This document shows, piece by piece, positions 7,532 through 14,886 of a DNA stretch of 45,783 bases. Origin of the DNA: Candidatus Hydrogenedentota bacterium (GTDB taxonomy: Bacteria > Hydrogenedentota > Hydrogenedentia > Hydrogenedentales > GCA-2746185); assembly GCA_947486375.1 (NCBI GenBank), contig CANKTP010000003.1, positions 1-45,783 on the forward strand, given 5' to 3'. Under the pieces are notes generated by a model. It was not told where the DNA came from, did not search any database, and saw only the letters and a program-made list of their open reading frames with translations. Position numbers and translations under genes: made by a program. Numbering within the stretch: the stretch's first letter is position 1; each line of letters begins with the position of its first letter.

Positions 7532-9085
7532 TCACGGTTCAACCGCGCCGGACGCGGCGTCACCGCCCCCGACAAGGCACACATAGGCCGTGAGGTCGTC
7601 AATTGCGGCGGCGTCCAGCCAAAGCGTGTAGCGTTCGTTAAACCACTCGGTCACGGAGCGAAGCGTCGGCAGGCGGCCGTCGTGGAAATACGGCGCGGTC
7701 TTGGCCGCATTCCGCAGGGTGGGCGTATCGAAGGCCTCGTCCATCGCGTAGACGCTGCCCTTCGCCGCCGTGCCGAGATTGTGCGACTTGCCGTCGACAA
7801 AAAACGTCGCGGGCACATGACAAGAAGCGCAGCTCATCCCGTCCATCCCGGCAAAAGGACGATTGAAGATGGCCTCGCCGCGGAGGGCCTGTCTTGGCGA
7901 AGACGGCGACAAGCGTCCATCGGTCCCGAGATGAGTGACCGTCTCCGGGGCGAAGGTGTCCATGTAGGCGATGAGCGCGTCGAGGGTGCCTTGACCCGGT
8001 TCTACCCCGCCAAACTCCTCGACGACGACGTTGCGCGTGAACTCGGCCAAGCTCGCAATCCGGCCATTTCGGCCGTAGGGTGGCGTTTGGCGAATGCCAT
8101 GAAGATCGGGGATGTCCAGCGGATCGAATAGTCCATTCCCGCCATGGGGGGAAAAGAAACTGTTGCTCGGGTCGACGCCACCCATCCGGGAGGACAGGCC
8201 GGGGACAAAAAACGCAGGGTTTACCCCGCCCTGGTAGTGGCACGTGGCGCAAGAGATGCCGAGCGATCGCGCGGGTTCGCCGAACAGTGCCGGATCCTCG
8301 AACGCGCGTTTGCCGGTCGTTTCAATGTCATTCTCGAACTCCACCGCGCCGTAGCCGTAACCTTTGAACGTGGGCGTGAATGTCACCAGGTACGTGGCGG
8401 GAGGCAATAGCGGAGGCACTACGGCGCTGGGCAAGTAGGTGGCACTCAGACGAGGCAGGGGCGAGAGCGTCTCCATGCCCTCGACAGAAAACAGATCGCC
8501 GAAAACCTGCCGGACGTAGGAGGAGGCGCTCGCGAACGAAGCCAACTGATTCTCCGAACTTCCGAAACGGGGGGCATGCGATGGATCCGTTTGCTCGACT
8601 TCGTGAGCGAAGGCCATCCACAGTCTCTGGGCATGTTCAACGGTTTCGCGGTCACTCGGGAAATTCACAGCGGAATCAAGCGCTTCCGCCACCGTATCGC
8701 CCACGATTCGTGTCGCAGCCACAAAAACGCGCTCCGCCGTGGAGCGGCGCATGACATTAGTAGGGCTGCTGACGCGCGCCTCGGCTTCGAGATCCCCGAA
8801 TGCCGCGGCTACTTCGGCACGAAATGCATCCAATCTCGACGGCGCGGCACTTTCTTCGATGGTCTTCAAGTCGACTGCGATGTCGTCCCACGGCGCCGGT
8901 TTCAAATTTAGGAGAAAGATTAATCGGCGATAGGCCCCGGCGACGGGAGGTACCTGTCGATTGGCGTCCGTCTGTAGAATAAGTGCGCGGCGCGCGGACG
9001 CGAAATCGTCAGCGAAGGAGACATGGGAGGGCCACAGTTGTGCCACGCCAAGCACCAGTAGGGAGGGGAACATACGGCCACGCAT
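7532..9085 (-). CDS. Secreted dihaem cytochrome c peroxidase/MauG-like protein
   Basis: 517 residues with a signal peptide ending near VSFADD. Residues ~27-270 are helical and I do not recognise them. The C-terminal half has two c-type haem motifs, CATCH at 279-283 and CASCH at 419-423, in the arrangement of bacterial cytochrome c peroxidases and MauG-like enzymes, with family segments such as DIPDLHGIRQTPPYGRNGR and FDTPTLRNAAKTAPYFHDGR. Such proteins reduce peroxide or oxidise a partner protein in the periplasm. The propeller gene upstream ends 3 bases before this start, so the two form one operon. The long N-terminal extension is unusual for a simple peroxidase. Confidence 0.88.
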   Translation of the reverse strand: MRGRMFPSLLVLGVAQLWPSHVSFADDFASARRALILQTDANRQVPPVAGAYRRLIFLLNLKPAPWDDIAVDLKTIEESAAPSRLDAFRAEVAAAFGDLEAEARVSSPTNVMRRSTAERVFVAATRIVGDTVAEALDSAVNFPSDRETVEHAQRLWMAFAHEVEQTDPSHAPRFGSSENQLASFASASSYVRQVFGDLFSVEGMETLSPLPRLSATYLPSAVVPPLLPPATYLVTFTPTFKGYGYGAVEFENDIETTGKRAFEDPALFGEPARSLGISCATCHYQGGVNPAFFVPGLSSRMGGVDPSNSFFSPHGGNGLFDPLDIPDLHGIRQTPPYGRNGRIASLAEFTRNVVVEEFGGVEPGQGTLDALIAYMDTFAPETVTHLGTDGRLSPSSPRQALRGEAIFNRPFAGMDGMSCASCHVPATFFVDGKSHNLGTAAKGSVYAMDEAFDTPTLRNAAKTAPYFHDGRLPTLRSVTEWFNERYTLWLDAAAIDDLTAYVCLVGGGDAASGAVEP

Positions 9086-9088
9086 CGG

Positions 9089-10135
9089 CTATTTCCCACC
9101 ATCCGGCACGTCAATGACCACCATGCGCTGGGGCAGCTTCCCGAGTTTCATCCGCTTGATCTCGCGAAGTTCCTTGACCGAGATTATGGACAGGTCATCC
9201 GACTTGCGGTTCGTAACGTACGCGAAGCGGCCGTCCTTGCTGAACTCGATCGAATTCGGATCCGAGCCGACAGGGATTACGCCCTGAAGCTCGAGGGCAG
9301 GATGCGAATAGACCGCCACGAAGTTACCGATACTCCCGTTCGCGAACAGCAATTTCTCGTCCGGGGTGAGCCTAAGGCCGTGGTTCACGTTGTGGGGGTA
9401 GAACTTGGGAAACTCGGTCCCTTCCGGCAAGGGCGGCATCTCGACATGTCTCCTCACGGATCGCGACGACAGGTCGACCACGATGAACCCGTGCAGACGT
9501 GACAACTGAAGGTACATGGTCTTTTCGTCCTTGGTGATGACAAAGGGCCGGACGCCGTCGTCGAAAGGAATCTGGCCGAGAATCTCGAAGGTGTCCGTGT
9601 CGATGATCGTCACATGATCGTTCATCATCGATCCCACGTAAAGCCGTTTACCGTCTTGGGACAACTTGGTGCCGTGGCCCCCGTGGCCGATACCGATCTT
9701 TTTCACCACTTCCCGCTTCGCAACATCGACCACGGCCAGCCAAAGGGAGTCGTAGTAGGGTACAAAAACATAACGGCCATCCATCGAGGCGATCATGTGG
9801 TGGGGCATGCCATCGAGTTTCACGCGCCACAGCACTTCGTCGGTGGCGGTACTGATGGCAATGAGCTCGCCGGTCTCCCCCACGTTGGCCGCGCGAGAGA
9901 GCCCCGCGCTATCGATGCGGTTGACATAAAGCACATCGCCCTTTGGGGACGAGGCGACAAAGTCCATGTATAGACCGACGGAAATGGTCCCGATGATCTC
10001 GTGCTGGGGAATCGAAATCTTGGTGATTTCGCCGCTATTCGTGTTGTGAACGTAAAGGATTTCCGCCGCGTGCGCCAGCGTGCAGAACGACTGCAAGACG
10101 AGGGCGCACCCCCAGGCAACACGATGGAATTCCAT
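9089..10135 (-). CDS. Secreted YVTN/YncE-type beta-propeller protein
   Basis: 348 residues. A signal peptide (MEFHRVAWGCALVLQSFCTLAHA) precedes a single propeller made of repeated units such as ILYVHNTNSGEITKISI, LYVGSMMNDHVTIIDTD and FAYVTNRKSDDLSIISV. Propellers of this type bind partners or serve as subunits beside haem or quinoprotein dehydrogenases, and no catalytic residues can be named. The gene directly precedes the dihaem peroxidase gene with a 3-base gap, so the pair may form a periplasmic complex (inference). It has an ATG start; the 117-base divergent region to the gene at 10253 carries a direct repeat GATCGCGGT (10169-10177 and 10191-10199) that could be a regulator site. Confidence 0.87.
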   Translation of the reverse strand: MEFHRVAWGCALVLQSFCTLAHAAEILYVHNTNSGEITKISIPQHEIIGTISVGLYMDFVASSPKGDVLYVNRIDSAGLSRAANVGETGELIAISTATDEVLWRVKLDGMPHHMIASMDGRYVFVPYYDSLWLAVVDVAKREVVKKIGIGHGGHGTKLSQDGKRLYVGSMMNDHVTIIDTDTFEILGQIPFDDGVRPFVITKDEKTMYLQLSRLHGFIVVDLSSRSVRRHVEMPPLPEGTEFPKFYPHNVNHGLRLTPDEKLLFANGSIGNFVAVYSHPALELQGVIPVGSDPNSIEFSKDGRFAYVTNRKSDDLSIISVKELREIKRMKLGKLPQRMVVIDVPDGGK

Positions 10136-10252
10136 GGATATCTCCCCGTTTTCGGCTAAATACTACCAGATCGCGGTTATGGTTTTCTTGGATCGCGGTG
10201 GTATAGTTTGGCCTGCGTCCAAGCGCCTATAACCAGCGGGGAGTAGACAGTC

Positions 10253-11356
10253 ATGGCGAACGATTCCGTGAATATGTTCCATGTCGATTCGGTGTTTCCC
10301 TTGAGCAGCGAGGAAACGACGGTGACCGGGCACGTCGCCAAGGGCGCGTTCCGGCCGGGCGAGTCGGTTTCGCTCATTTCCGGCAGCGGCATTCCGTTGC
10401 TGGCCCCCATTTCGCGCATTGGCAGCGCGGAAACTCCGATTAACATCGTGCGCGAAGGCCAGAAGACCTCGATGTTGCTTCGCCTCGAGCCGCACCACCT
10501 GGCCCCCGGTTCGGTGCTTACAGGAACGGGAAACGACGAGGCCTACGCCGCGACGATGATCGTGGAGGGGGGCAAGGGCACCCAGGCGGCACGCACCGAT
10601 CCGGAGCTTCAACAAATCGAACAACAGGTTAACGCGAGAAAATTCCAGGAAGCGTTCGATGCGCTCCAGGCCCGGCTTGCAAAGGGGGCGGGCAACGCGA
10701 CCGCGCATCGGCTGTTTGCACGGGTCCACCTCGAGGCCGAGCACGAGCTTAACGACAAGAAGAAGGCGCTCGAGCACATCAAGAAGGCGTACGAGTGGGG
10801 AGGCGCCGGCGATTCAGCGGTCCTCGAAACGCTGGCCCAAGCCCTTGGCGCGAACGGCGAAATCGAGCACGGGCTTCGTTTCCTCGAGCGTCTTCACGCC
10901 CTCGCATCGGAAGGAGACACGGCGCGATACTACAGCGAGCGCATCGCCTCCTATCGCAAACGGTTCCGGGTGCCCGATCTATGGGAGTTCTTCGACGGCT
11001 TCGGCGATGTCGTCTTTCAGGCCAGCAAGCTCGACGAAATCAAGAAGGCCATCGCCAACGGCAGCATCCCCAAGAACGCCAATTGTCGCCGAAACAAGAC
11101 GGGCGATATGAAATCCATGACCGAGTACGTCGGCAAACTACACCCGGAAGTCCTCGGCGGAGGCAAATCGAACGCTTCGTCGGCCAGAAAATCCATCGCC
11201 ATCGTTGCCGGCGGCGTGATTGGGCTCTCGGCGGGGATCGCGTTCGGTATGACGAATGTCCTCGCCCTATCCCCTTTCCTCCTTGCGATCGGGGGCGCCG
11301 GAGTAGGCGCAGGAGCGGTGTGGGGTTTTTCGCGCATGGGCACCAAGAAATCCTGA
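10253..11356 (+). CDS. EF-Tu domain II-like, TPR-containing membrane protein
   Basis: 367 residues in an unusual order. Residues ~8-95 look like the beta-barrel domain II of translation GTPases: FHVDSVFPLSSEETTVTGHV, then FRPGESVSLIS, EGQKTSMLLRL and LAPGSVLTGTG, matching the EF-Tu pattern of Gly-rich turns. No GTPase domain is present. Residues ~115-250 contain TPR-like helices (FQEAFDALQARLAKGAGNATAHRL..., KKALEHIKKAYEWG). Residues ~312-360 hold two hydrophobic segments (IAIVAGGVIGLSAGIAF and LALSPFLLAIGGAGVGAGAV), so the protein is probably anchored by its C-terminus. The start has GGGGAG upstream. A membrane adaptor linked to translation or protein handling is a guess. Confidence 0.72.
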   Translation: MANDSVNMFHVDSVFPLSSEETTVTGHVAKGAFRPGESVSLISGSGIPLLAPISRIGSAETPINIVREGQKTSMLLRLEPHHLAPGSVLTGTGNDEAYAATMIVEGGKGTQAARTDPELQQIEQQVNARKFQEAFDALQARLAKGAGNATAHRLFARVHLEAEHELNDKKKALEHIKKAYEWGGAGDSAVLETLAQALGANGEIEHGLRFLERLHALASEGDTARYYSERIASYRKRFRVPDLWEFFDGFGDVVFQASKLDEIKKAIANGSIPKNANCRRNKTGDMKSMTEYVGKLHPEVLGGGKSNASSARKSIAIVAGGVIGLSAGIAFGMTNVLALSPFLLAIGGAGVGAGAVWGFSRMGTKKS

Positions 11357-11372
11357 ATTGCGTCGAGTCGAC

Positions 11373-11567
11373 ATGAGCGTGCCCAAGGAACCGAACCAAC
11401 CCAAGCCGTTCATCAACGTCCACTTTCGCTGCTGCAATATTTACGCGCGCGTTCACCTGAATGCCCAGGGCAATGCGTTCGCGGGTAACTGCCCGCGTTG
11501 TTGTGCGCGCTTGATCATCGAGGCCGTCGAGGGAGGCGATCCCGCGAAATTTTGGTCAGCCGGTTGA
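11373..11567 (+). CDS. Small cysteine-rich (zinc-ribbon-like) conserved protein
   Basis: 64 residues with five cysteines: FRCC at 18-21 and GNCPRCC at 38-44. The spacing suggests a four-cysteine zinc site, and short proteins of this look occur in planctomycete-like genomes, but I know no function. The ATG at 11373 is chosen over an in-frame TTG at 11358 because the conserved part begins after it. It starts 16 bases after the EF-Tu-domain-II protein gene on the same strand, so it is probably co-transcribed. About 100 bases follow before msrP. Confidence 0.65.
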   Translation: MSVPKEPNQPKPFINVHFRCCNIYARVHLNAQGNAFAGNCPRCCARLIIEAVEGGDPAKFWSAG

Positions 11568-11667
11568 GGGAGACGCGGGGCCTTGTGCCATAATTCCTGA
11601 CATTGGCCAAGGCTTGACTCGACTATACGGGACAGTACCCTTTGCATTACCTTCCGGAGGAAGACCC

Positions 11668-12639
11668 ATGTTCTCGATCGTTTCGCGTCCTTCCTGGCAT
11701 CTCGCCGAGCGGCATGCCACGCCCGAATTGCTCCACGGGAACCGGCGCGATTTTTTGAAGGCCCTGGGCGCCGGGGGCCTCGCTTTGTCGGGAATGTCGT
11801 GGGCTTCGGCACAAGAGCCCGCCCCTGCGGCGGCCGAGGCGAATCCCCTTCCGCCACACGAACGCAATCCGAAGTTCGCCGACGCCGGGCGCGTGATGAC
11901 CGACGAAAAATACCCGTTGATGTTTAACAATTTCTACGAGTTCTCGACCCGGAAAGACGGCCCAGCGAAACTCGCCAAGGGATTCAGTCTCGATCCCTAT
12001 TCCCTCGAAGTTGACGGCCTCGTGGAGAAGCCGCTGAAGTTTGACCTCGATCAAATCGAAAAACTCGGCTACGAAGAGCGCGTGTGCCGTTTCCGCTGCG
12101 TCGAGGCGTGGGCCATGACGGTCCCGTGGGCCGGTGTCCCCCTTGCGAAGCTCATCGCCCAGTGCGGGGTAAAGGCCGAGGCGAAATTCGTGGCGTTCCA
12201 GACCTTCCACGATCCCAAGCGTGCCCCCGGCCAGAAGGACACGGCGTTTACGTGGCCCTACCAGGAAGGCCTGCGCATCGACGAGGCGTTGAATGAGATG
12301 GCCTTCGTCGCCACGGGGTTGTACGGCAAACGCCTTGCGCCGCAAAGCGGCACCCCCCTGCGCATCGTGCTTCCTTGGAAATACGGCTTCAAGGGCCCCA
12401 AGAGCGTCGTGAAAATGACTTTCACTGACAAGCAGCCGGCCACGATGTGGAACTCGGCCATCCCCGCCGAATACAAGTTCTACTCGAACGTCGATCCGGA
12501 AGTGCCGCACCCGCGTTGGTCGCAGGCCTCGGAGAAACTCCTCGCCGACGTGGTCGAGCGGATCCCGACGCAGTGGTACAACGGGTATGGCGAGCAGGTC
12601 GCGGCGCTTTACGCGAACATGCCGCGCGAGTTGTATTAA
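11668..12639 (+). CDS. msrP: MsrP-like molybdopterin protein-methionine-sulfoxide reductase catalytic subunit
   Basis: 323 residues. A twin-arginine signal (NRRDFLKALGAGGLALSG, Arg26-Arg27) sends the folded molybdoenzyme to the periplasm. The sulfite-oxidase-type fold carries RFRCVEAWAM, with Cys144 as the expected molybdenum ligand, as in E. coli YedY/MsrP. It also has the conserved tail GPKSVVKMTFTDKQPATMWN. MsrP repairs oxidised methionines in envelope proteins, taking electrons from the haem membrane protein MsrQ. No msrQ is adjacent, so the electron donor is elsewhere or different. A strong ribosome site GGAGG at 11656-11660 stands 7 bases before the ATG and fixes the start. Confidence 0.92.
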   Translation: MFSIVSRPSWHLAERHATPELLHGNRRDFLKALGAGGLALSGMSWASAQEPAPAAAEANPLPPHERNPKFADAGRVMTDEKYPLMFNNFYEFSTRKDGPAKLAKGFSLDPYSLEVDGLVEKPLKFDLDQIEKLGYEERVCRFRCVEAWAMTVPWAGVPLAKLIAQCGVKAEAKFVAFQTFHDPKRAPGQKDTAFTWPYQEGLRIDEALNEMAFVATGLYGKRLAPQSGTPLRIVLPWKYGFKGPKSVVKMTFTDKQPATMWNSAIPAEYKFYSNVDPEVPHPRWSQASEKLLADVVERIPTQWYNGYGEQVAALYANMPRELY

Positions 12640-12645
12640 TCCGCG

Positions 12646-12981
12646 TTACCGTGCGCGGTTCGGATCCGGAAAATCCCGGGACAGGCCGAACCGCAGGTTT
12701 TTCACCATCGAGTAAACCGCCTTGTGGAAGGGCTCGATGGCCGGACCGCGGGTAGCCGCTACCTGGAAGGCCGTCTCGAGTTGCGCCATGTCCTTGGCCA
12801 GGATGGTGATATTGAACTCGCCCAATTCCGGCGGGCCGAACCCGAGTTTCCGCCGCTTGATCGAATGCCCCTCGATCTTGCCCTGTGCCTTGAGCATGCC
12901 GAGGTACCGGTCGAGGTTCTCGCAAAAATCGAGGTCCTTCGTGCTGTCCTTCAAGTCGCACCAAATCTCGTAATAATTCAT
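12646..12981 (-). CDS. Conserved small protein (DUF6614-like)
   Basis: 111 residues beginning MNYYEIWCDLKDSTKDLDF, followed by GHSIKRRKLGFGPPELGEF. I associate this pattern with the uncharacterised DUF6614 family, from memory. It has no signal peptide or membrane segment and looks like a small ferredoxin-like or dimeric alpha/beta-barrel domain. The ATG at 12981 matches the conserved N-terminus and has GAGG shortly upstream; the frame is open further but without homology. It is convergent with msrP (6 bases apart) and divergent from the acyl-CoA synthetase. Confidence 0.75.
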   Translation of the reverse strand: MNYYEIWCDLKDSTKDLDFCENLDRYLGMLKAQGKIEGHSIKRRKLGFGPPELGEFNITILAKDMAQLETAFQVAATRGPAIEPFHKAVYSMVKNLRFGLSRDFPDPNRAR

Positions 12982-13040
12982 CGCCTCGCTCCCGAAAAGT
13001 CGCCCAGTCCCGCCCGTACACAACCGAATGCATATCGGGC

Positions 13041-13069
13041 TTGTAGCCCCGCCAGCCGCTTTGTACAAT
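13041..13069 (+). promoter_or_regulatory. Candidate sigma-70 promoter of the acyl-CoA synthetase gene
   Basis: TTGTAG at 13041-13046 and TACAAT at 13064-13069 are 17 bases apart. Transcription would start near 13076, giving a leader of about 23 bases that contains the AGGGAGGA ribosome site before the ATG at 13099. Confidence 0.5.
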
Positions 13070-13098
13070 GGCCGCTCATTGCAGGGAGGAAATATACC

Positions 13099-14790
13099 AT
13101 GACCAAGTCGTCCGCGCCGTGGGTTGATGGGCTTACATTCGGCCAGACGCTCGCCAAGACCTGCGCACGCCACGGCGAACGAGACGCCGTCGTGTTTCCA
13201 GGTCTCTCGCTCCACTGGTCCTACGAAGAATTCGCCGCGCGGGTCGATGAGGCCGCCCGCGCGCTTGCGGCCCTCCGGGTCGTCAAGGGCGACCATGTCG
13301 GCATCTGGGCGACAAACGTGCCTGAATGGATTCTCGCGCAGTTCGCCACGGCCGCCATCGGCGCGGTCTTGGTCAACGTGAACCCCGCCTATCGCAAACA
13401 CGAACTCGCTTATATCCTCCGCCAGGCTGACATCTCCGTGCTACTCGTCACCGATTCGCACAAAGGCTCGGATTTCCAAGCGATGGTCGCGGAGGTCATT
13501 CCCGAGCTCGACACGGATCACTATTCCAAGCCCCTCGCCTCCGTCTCGTATCCCAAGCTGCGCCATGTGATTTGCGTGAAGGATGTCCCCTCGACCGCGC
13601 GGGGCATTCGTCCGTGGAGCGCGTTCCTGGCCGAGGCGCGGCGCGTCGAGCCGAGGGCACTGGACGCGATGCGCGCGGCCGTGGGCCCCGGCGATCCGGT
13701 CAACATCCAGTACACCTCGGGTACGACGGGCGATCCCAAGGGCGCGACGCTGTCCCACCGCAATCTCCTGATGAATGCCTTCTATGTGGGCGAACGGCAG
13801 CGTATCACCGAGGCCGACCGCCTCTGCATTCCCGTGCCGTTCTATCACTGTTTTGGTTGCGTGATGGGCACGCTGATGTGCGCGGTGTACGGCGCCGCCA
13901 TGGTGGTCCCCGCCGAGTCCTTCGACCCCGGGGCGACGCTCGAGGCCGTGGCCCGCGAACGCTGCACGGCCCTCTACGGCGTCCCAACGATGTTCAGCGC
14001 CCAAGTCCACCACCCGGACTTCGCGAAGTACGATCTGTCGTCGTTGCGCACCGGCATCATGGCGGGCAGTCCCTGTCCGATCGAGTTGATGAAACGGGTC
14101 ACCCGCGACATGCACCTGCCCGAGATGACCATCGCCTATGGCCAGACGGAGTCGTCCCCGGTAATCACCCAGAGTCACACTAGCGATCCGGTCGAATGGC
14201 GCGTTGGCACGGTGGGTTCCGTCCTACCCGGGCTCGATGTACGGCTTGTCGATCCCGAATCGCTCGCGGACGTTCCCGACGGCGCGCAGGGCGAGTTATG
14301 GGTGCGCGGACACAGCGTCATGATTGGGTACTACAACAAACCCGAGGCCACCGCCGCCGCCATCGATCCCGAGGCCTGGCTCCACACCGGCGATCTCGCC
14401 ACGCGCACGCCCGAGGGCCAGTACAAGATCACGGGCCGCATCAAGGATATGATCATCCGCGGCGGCGAGAACATCTATCCGCGCGAGATCGAGGAATTCC
14501 TGCTGACCCATCCCAAGATTCGCGAGGCCCAAGTGGTGGGGTTGCCCGACCCGAAATTCATCGAGCAGGTCTCGGCATGGATCGTGCCCACGGAACCGGG
14601 CACGCTTACCGCCGCCGAGGTGAAGGAGTTTTGCAAGGGACGCATCGCCCACTACAAGATTCCGCACTACATCGAAATCGTCGCCGAATTCCCCCTGACC
14701 GTCACCGGAAAAGTGCAGAAGTTCCGCCTGCGCGACATAGGCATCGACAAATACGGCCTGCAGGCCGCCGCCGCCGCGGAAACGGCGTAA
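13099..14790 (+). CDS. AMP-forming acyl-CoA synthetase (fatty-acyl-CoA ligase, ACSF2/FadD type)
   Basis: 563 residues of the adenylate-forming superfamily. The phosphate loop is YTSGTTGDPKGATLSHRN (~205-222), the adenylation motif YGQTESSP, the hinge region TGRIKDMIIRGGENIYPREI, and the C-terminal catalytic lysine lies in LTVTGKVQKFRLR. It closely follows the medium/long-chain fatty-acid CoA ligase group that includes ACSF2. It would activate a carboxylic acid to acyl-AMP and then acyl-CoA in the cytoplasm. Chain-length preference cannot be read. The start is fixed by GGGAGGA 11 bases upstream. It is followed by a secreted amidohydrolase with its own likely promoter, so it is probably monocistronic. 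Confidence 0.92.
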   Translation: MTKSSAPWVDGLTFGQTLAKTCARHGERDAVVFPGLSLHWSYEEFAARVDEAARALAALRVVKGDHVGIWATNVPEWILAQFATAAIGAVLVNVNPAYRKHELAYILRQADISVLLVTDSHKGSDFQAMVAEVIPELDTDHYSKPLASVSYPKLRHVICVKDVPSTARGIRPWSAFLAEARRVEPRALDAMRAAVGPGDPVNIQYTSGTTGDPKGATLSHRNLLMNAFYVGERQRITEADRLCIPVPFYHCFGCVMGTLMCAVYGAAMVVPAESFDPGATLEAVARERCTALYGVPTMFSAQVHHPDFAKYDLSSLRTGIMAGSPCPIELMKRVTRDMHLPEMTIAYGQTESSPVITQSHTSDPVEWRVGTVGSVLPGLDVRLVDPESLADVPDGAQGELWVRGHSVMIGYYNKPEATAAAIDPEAWLHTGDLATRTPEGQYKITGRIKDMIIRGGENIYPREIEEFLLTHPKIREAQVVGLPDPKFIEQVSAWIVPTEPGTLTAAEVKEFCKGRIAHYKIPHYIEIVAEFPLTVTGKVQKFRLRDIGIDKYGLQAAAAAETA

Positions 14791-14805
14791 ACGCGGCGAA
14801 TTCGT

Positions 14806-14834
14806 TTGAGTTTCCCTCCCCCGTCCCATAGAAT
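14806..14834 (+). promoter_or_regulatory. Candidate sigma-70 promoter of the amidohydrolase gene
   Basis: TTGAGT at 14806-14811 and TAGAAT at 14829-14834 have a 17-base spacer. Transcription from about 14841 would leave a leader of roughly 45 bases before the ATG at 14887. The site lies in the 96-base gap after the acyl-CoA synthetase stop. Confidence 0.5.
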
Positions 14835-14886
14835 TCCCATTTGGCGCCGTCGCCTATTTTTTTGCGTGTCGCGCCGTGGAGTATCC

